From an uncultured Maritalea sp. (GTDB lineage: Bacteria > Pseudomonadota > Alphaproteobacteria > Rhizobiales > Devosiaceae), in assembly GCA_913055925.1 (NCBI GenBank), contig CAJXLH010000178.1:1-6004 (forward strand): DNA of 6,004 bases, given 5' to 3'. Below are positions 3,852 to 6,004 of this stretch, one piece after another. Numbering within the stretch: the stretch's first letter is position 1; each line of letters begins with the position of its first letter. Both the position numbers and the translations under genes were made by a program. A model generated the notes under the pieces. That model was given only the letters and a program-made list of their open reading frames with translations. It did not search any database and was not told where the DNA came from.

Positions 3852-6004
3852 ATGAGCAGCTCACAAAGCGTGACAAACATAAAAGCGATGTTGGGACCAA
3901 CCAACACCGGTAAAACCCACTATGCCGTCGAACGCTTGCTCGCGCATCGGTCTGGCATGATCGGGTTGCCACTACGATTGTTGGCGCGCGAAGTGTATCA
4001 ACGTTTGGTGGATCGGGTCGGCAAAGGTGCCGTTGCCCTTGTAACGGGTGAAGAGCGCATTGTGCCCACAGGCGCGCGCTATTGGGTCGCCACCGTCGAA
4101 GCGATGCCCAAAGACCTATTGGTGGAATGTGTGGTGATTGATGAAATTCAAACCGCCACCCACCTTGATCGCGGACATATCTTCACTGACCGCATTCTCA
4201 ATGCGCGTGGCACACAAGAAACACTTTTGCTTGGGGCAGGCACGATGGCGCCCATCATCGCCAACCTATTACCTCATGCTGAAATCATCATGCGACCTCG
4301 CTTTTCACAGCTCACCTATTCTGGTTCAAAGAAGATTACGCGGCAGCCACGACGCTCGGCCATCGTCGCGTTTTCCGCCAACGAAGTTTATGCCATTGCC
4401 GAATTGATCCGCCGTCAGCGCGGCGGCGCAGCGGTTGTGATGGGCGCGCTAAGCCCACGCACTCGAAATGCGCAGGTTGAACTTTATGAAAATGGCGATG
4501 TGGACTTTCTTGTTGCCACCGATGCGATCGGCATGGGGCTGAACCTCGATATCAAACATGTGGCCTTTGCGGCCGATATGAAGTTTGACGGCAAACAGAT
4601 GCGCCCCCTCATCCCTGCAGAGTTCGCGCAGATCGCCGGGCGCGCCGGCCGGCATAAGCGCGACGGCACATTTGGGGTAACTGCTGGCACCGAAACATTC
4701 TCTGATGAACTGGTGGATCAGCTCGAAAGTCATGAATTTGAACCGGTAAAAGTGCTGCAATGGCGCAATGCCGAGCTTAATTTTTCGTCTTTTGTTGCGC
4801 TGCAAAAATCGCTCGAAGTTCCCGCGGCCCATAAAAGACTGACAAATGTCCCCACCGCGAAGGACCAGTTGGCACTCGAATTTTTGATGCGTCACCCAGA
4901 TGTGGGACCAAAAACCGGACAAGAATTGACGAAATTGGCATGGGATTGCGCGTCGATTCCTGACTATCGGAACATCTCACCTGCGCAACATGGTGAGATA
5001 ATTGCCACAATTTTCCGAAATATTGAACAAAGTGAAACAATTAGCGAAGATTGGATTGCCGAACAGGTCAGCTTTTGCGACAATGCGCACGGCGAAATTG
5101 ACACCTTGTCCAATCGCATTAAACAAATACGAACTTGGACATTTGTAGCAAACCGGAAGAATTGGCTAAAAGACCCTACCTATTGGCGTGAAAAAACAAC
5201 ACAAATTGAGAACACTTTGTCAGACGCACTTCATGAGCGTCTTACACAGCGATTTATTGATCGCCGAACAAGTGTTTTGATGCGCCATTTGCGAGATAAA
5301 CATATGACGGCACCTGAAATTTCACAAAGCGGCGAAGTTTCCCTTGAAGGGCAAACCATTGGTTCAATCGAAGGCTTTCGCTTTACGCTCGCCTCGCAAG
5401 CGGGCGGCGAAACGAAAAACCTAAGATCCGCAGCCAGCGTGGCCATTGCCCCTGAAATTAAAAAGCGTGCGGAAAAGGTCACCGATTCGCCGAACGATGA
5501 ATTTGTTTTGACCGCTGACGGCCATGTGCGCTGGCGCGGCGAAATTATTGCGGAACTATCGCCGGGTGATGATTTGTTCTCACCACGATTGGTTGTGCTG
5601 GCCGATGAAAGCCTGACCGGACCGGAACTAAGCTCGGTGCAAGACCGCTTGGACTTGTGGCTGCGCCACGCCATTAACACTCAACTCGAGCAGGTTGCCG
5701 CTTTGCGCGATCCGCAAGAATTGCAAGGTACCGCGCGCGGTGTCGCTTTCCGCTTGGCCGAAAACCTTGGTGTCGTGCCACGTGCTGATGTCGCCGACGA
5801 TGTGAAGTCACTAGATCAAGATGTGCGCGGTATAATGCGCAAGATGGGTATCAAGTTCGGTGCCTATCACATCTATTTGCCAATGATGCTTAAACCCGCG
5901 CCGCGCGAATTGGCGCTTGTGCTGTGGGCTTTGAAAAATGGGGGCGTGCGCCAAAAAGGCGTGCGCGAATTGCCTCAGATCATCCTGTCTGGCCGCACAT
6001 CCAT
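3852..6004 (+). CDS. SUV3-like DExH-box RNA helicase (3' end outside window)
   Basis: The frame from the ATG at 3852 (AAGGA ten bases upstream) is open to the right edge, giving 717 residues. The N-terminal half is a superfamily 2 helicase of the SUV3 group. Walker A is GPTNTGKT (15-22), motif Ia GLPLRLLAREVYQRL (38-52), and TGEER lies at 65-69. The Walker B box is IDEIQ (96-100), with DEIQ replacing DEAD as in mitochondrial SUV3. GAGT (128-131) is in the motif III place, VATDAIGMGLNL (221-232) is motif V and QIAGRAGRHKRDG (260-272) motif VI. All catalytic residues are present. Residues from about 300 on are mostly helical and fit the SUV3-type accessory region extended by an alphaproteobacterial tail of unknown role. 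Mitochondrial SUV3 unwinds RNA, with polynucleotide phosphorylase, in RNA turnover; the same role here is inferred. The long structured leader may regulate it. Confidence 0.93.
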   Translation, partial: MSSSQSVTNIKAMLGPTNTGKTHYAVERLLAHRSGMIGLPLRLLAREVYQRLVDRVGKGAVALVTGEERIVPTGARYWVATVEAMPKDLLVECVVIDEIQTATHLDRGHIFTDRILNARGTQETLLLGAGTMAPIIANLLPHAEIIMRPRFSQLTYSGSKKITRQPRRSAIVAFSANEVYAIAELIRRQRGGAAVVMGALSPRTRNAQVELYENGDVDFLVATDAIGMGLNLDIKHVAFAADMKFDGKQMRPLIPAEFAQIAGRAGRHKRDGTFGVTAGTETFSDELVDQLESHEFEPVKVLQWRNAELNFSSFVALQKSLEVPAAHKRLTNVPTAKDQLALEFLMRHPDVGPKTGQELTKLAWDCASIPDYRNISPAQHGEIIATIFRNIEQSETISEDWIAEQVSFCDNAHGEIDTLSNRIKQIRTWTFVANRKNWLKDPTYWREKTTQIENTLSDALHERLTQRFIDRRTSVLMRHLRDKHMTAPEISQSGEVSLEGQTIGSIEGFRFTLASQAGGETKNLRSAASVAIAPEIKKRAEKVTDSPNDEFVLTADGHVRWRGEIIAELSPGDDLFSPRLVVLADESLTGPELSSVQDRLDLWLRHAINTQLEQVAALRDPQELQGTARGVAFRLAENLGVVPRADVADDVKSLDQDVRGIMRKMGIKFGAYHIYLPMMLKPAPRELALVLWALKNGGVRQKGVRELPQIILSGRTS

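Noticed and set aside
4138..4407. Plus-strand 89-codon frame in another phase
   Set aside because: Shadow frame within the helicase core, where motifs II to III are read in the correct frame.
4449..4922. Minus-strand 157-codon frame
   Set aside because: Antisense to helicase motifs V and VI; it exists because of the codon bias of the real gene.
5231..5680. Minus-strand 149-codon frame
   Set aside because: Antisense shadow of the helicase C-terminal part; serine- and arginine-rich with no domain sense.

Overview
The window looks like chromosomal DNA from an alphaproteobacterium, most likely of the Hyphomicrobiales (Rhizobiales). The right two thirds carries rpmB (ribosomal protein L28) divergent from a DUF3108 periplasmic protein, which is followed by a SUV3-like helicase. 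To my recollection this neighbourhood is typical of that order. The rpmB promoter has the alphaproteobacterial form CTTGAC-N17-CTATTT. Base composition looks close to balanced in the genes and AT-rich between them, so a marine Hyphomicrobiales member is plausible. The genus cannot be fixed from this sequence alone.

Layout from left to right. At 1-368 (minus) is the 5' part of a small membrane protein of the DUF6326 type, cut by the left edge. At 369-499 is a divergent control region with two clear copies and one weak copy of the palindrome ATACA-N-TGTAT. At 500-1159 (plus) is a TetR-family repressor, which probably represses both itself and the DUF6326 gene. At 1176-1205 a bidirectional terminator separates it from the convergent gene at 1270-1914 (minus), a YhhQ-type queuosine-precursor transporter. 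At 1969-2008 is the rpmB terminator, and at 2050-2334 (minus) is rpmB with a structured leader and a good promoter. At 2526-3377 (plus) is an exported DUF3108 protein; its true start is probably an internal GTG at 2580. At 3378-3851 is an unusually long, AT-rich gap full of inverted repeats. At 3852-6004 (plus) is the N-terminal 717 residues of a SUV3-like DExH RNA helicase, cut by the right edge.

Functionally there are two blocks. The left block is a small repressor plus membrane-protein module. The right block is RNA and translation housekeeping: L28, supply of a tRNA-modification precursor and an RNA helicase, with a cell-envelope protein between them. No mobile element, CRISPR array, tRNA, rRNA or phage gene was seen. 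The part most worth a second look is the structured gap before the helicase, which could hold a cis-regulatory leader or a small RNA. The multi-copy operator of the TetR/DUF6326 pair is second.
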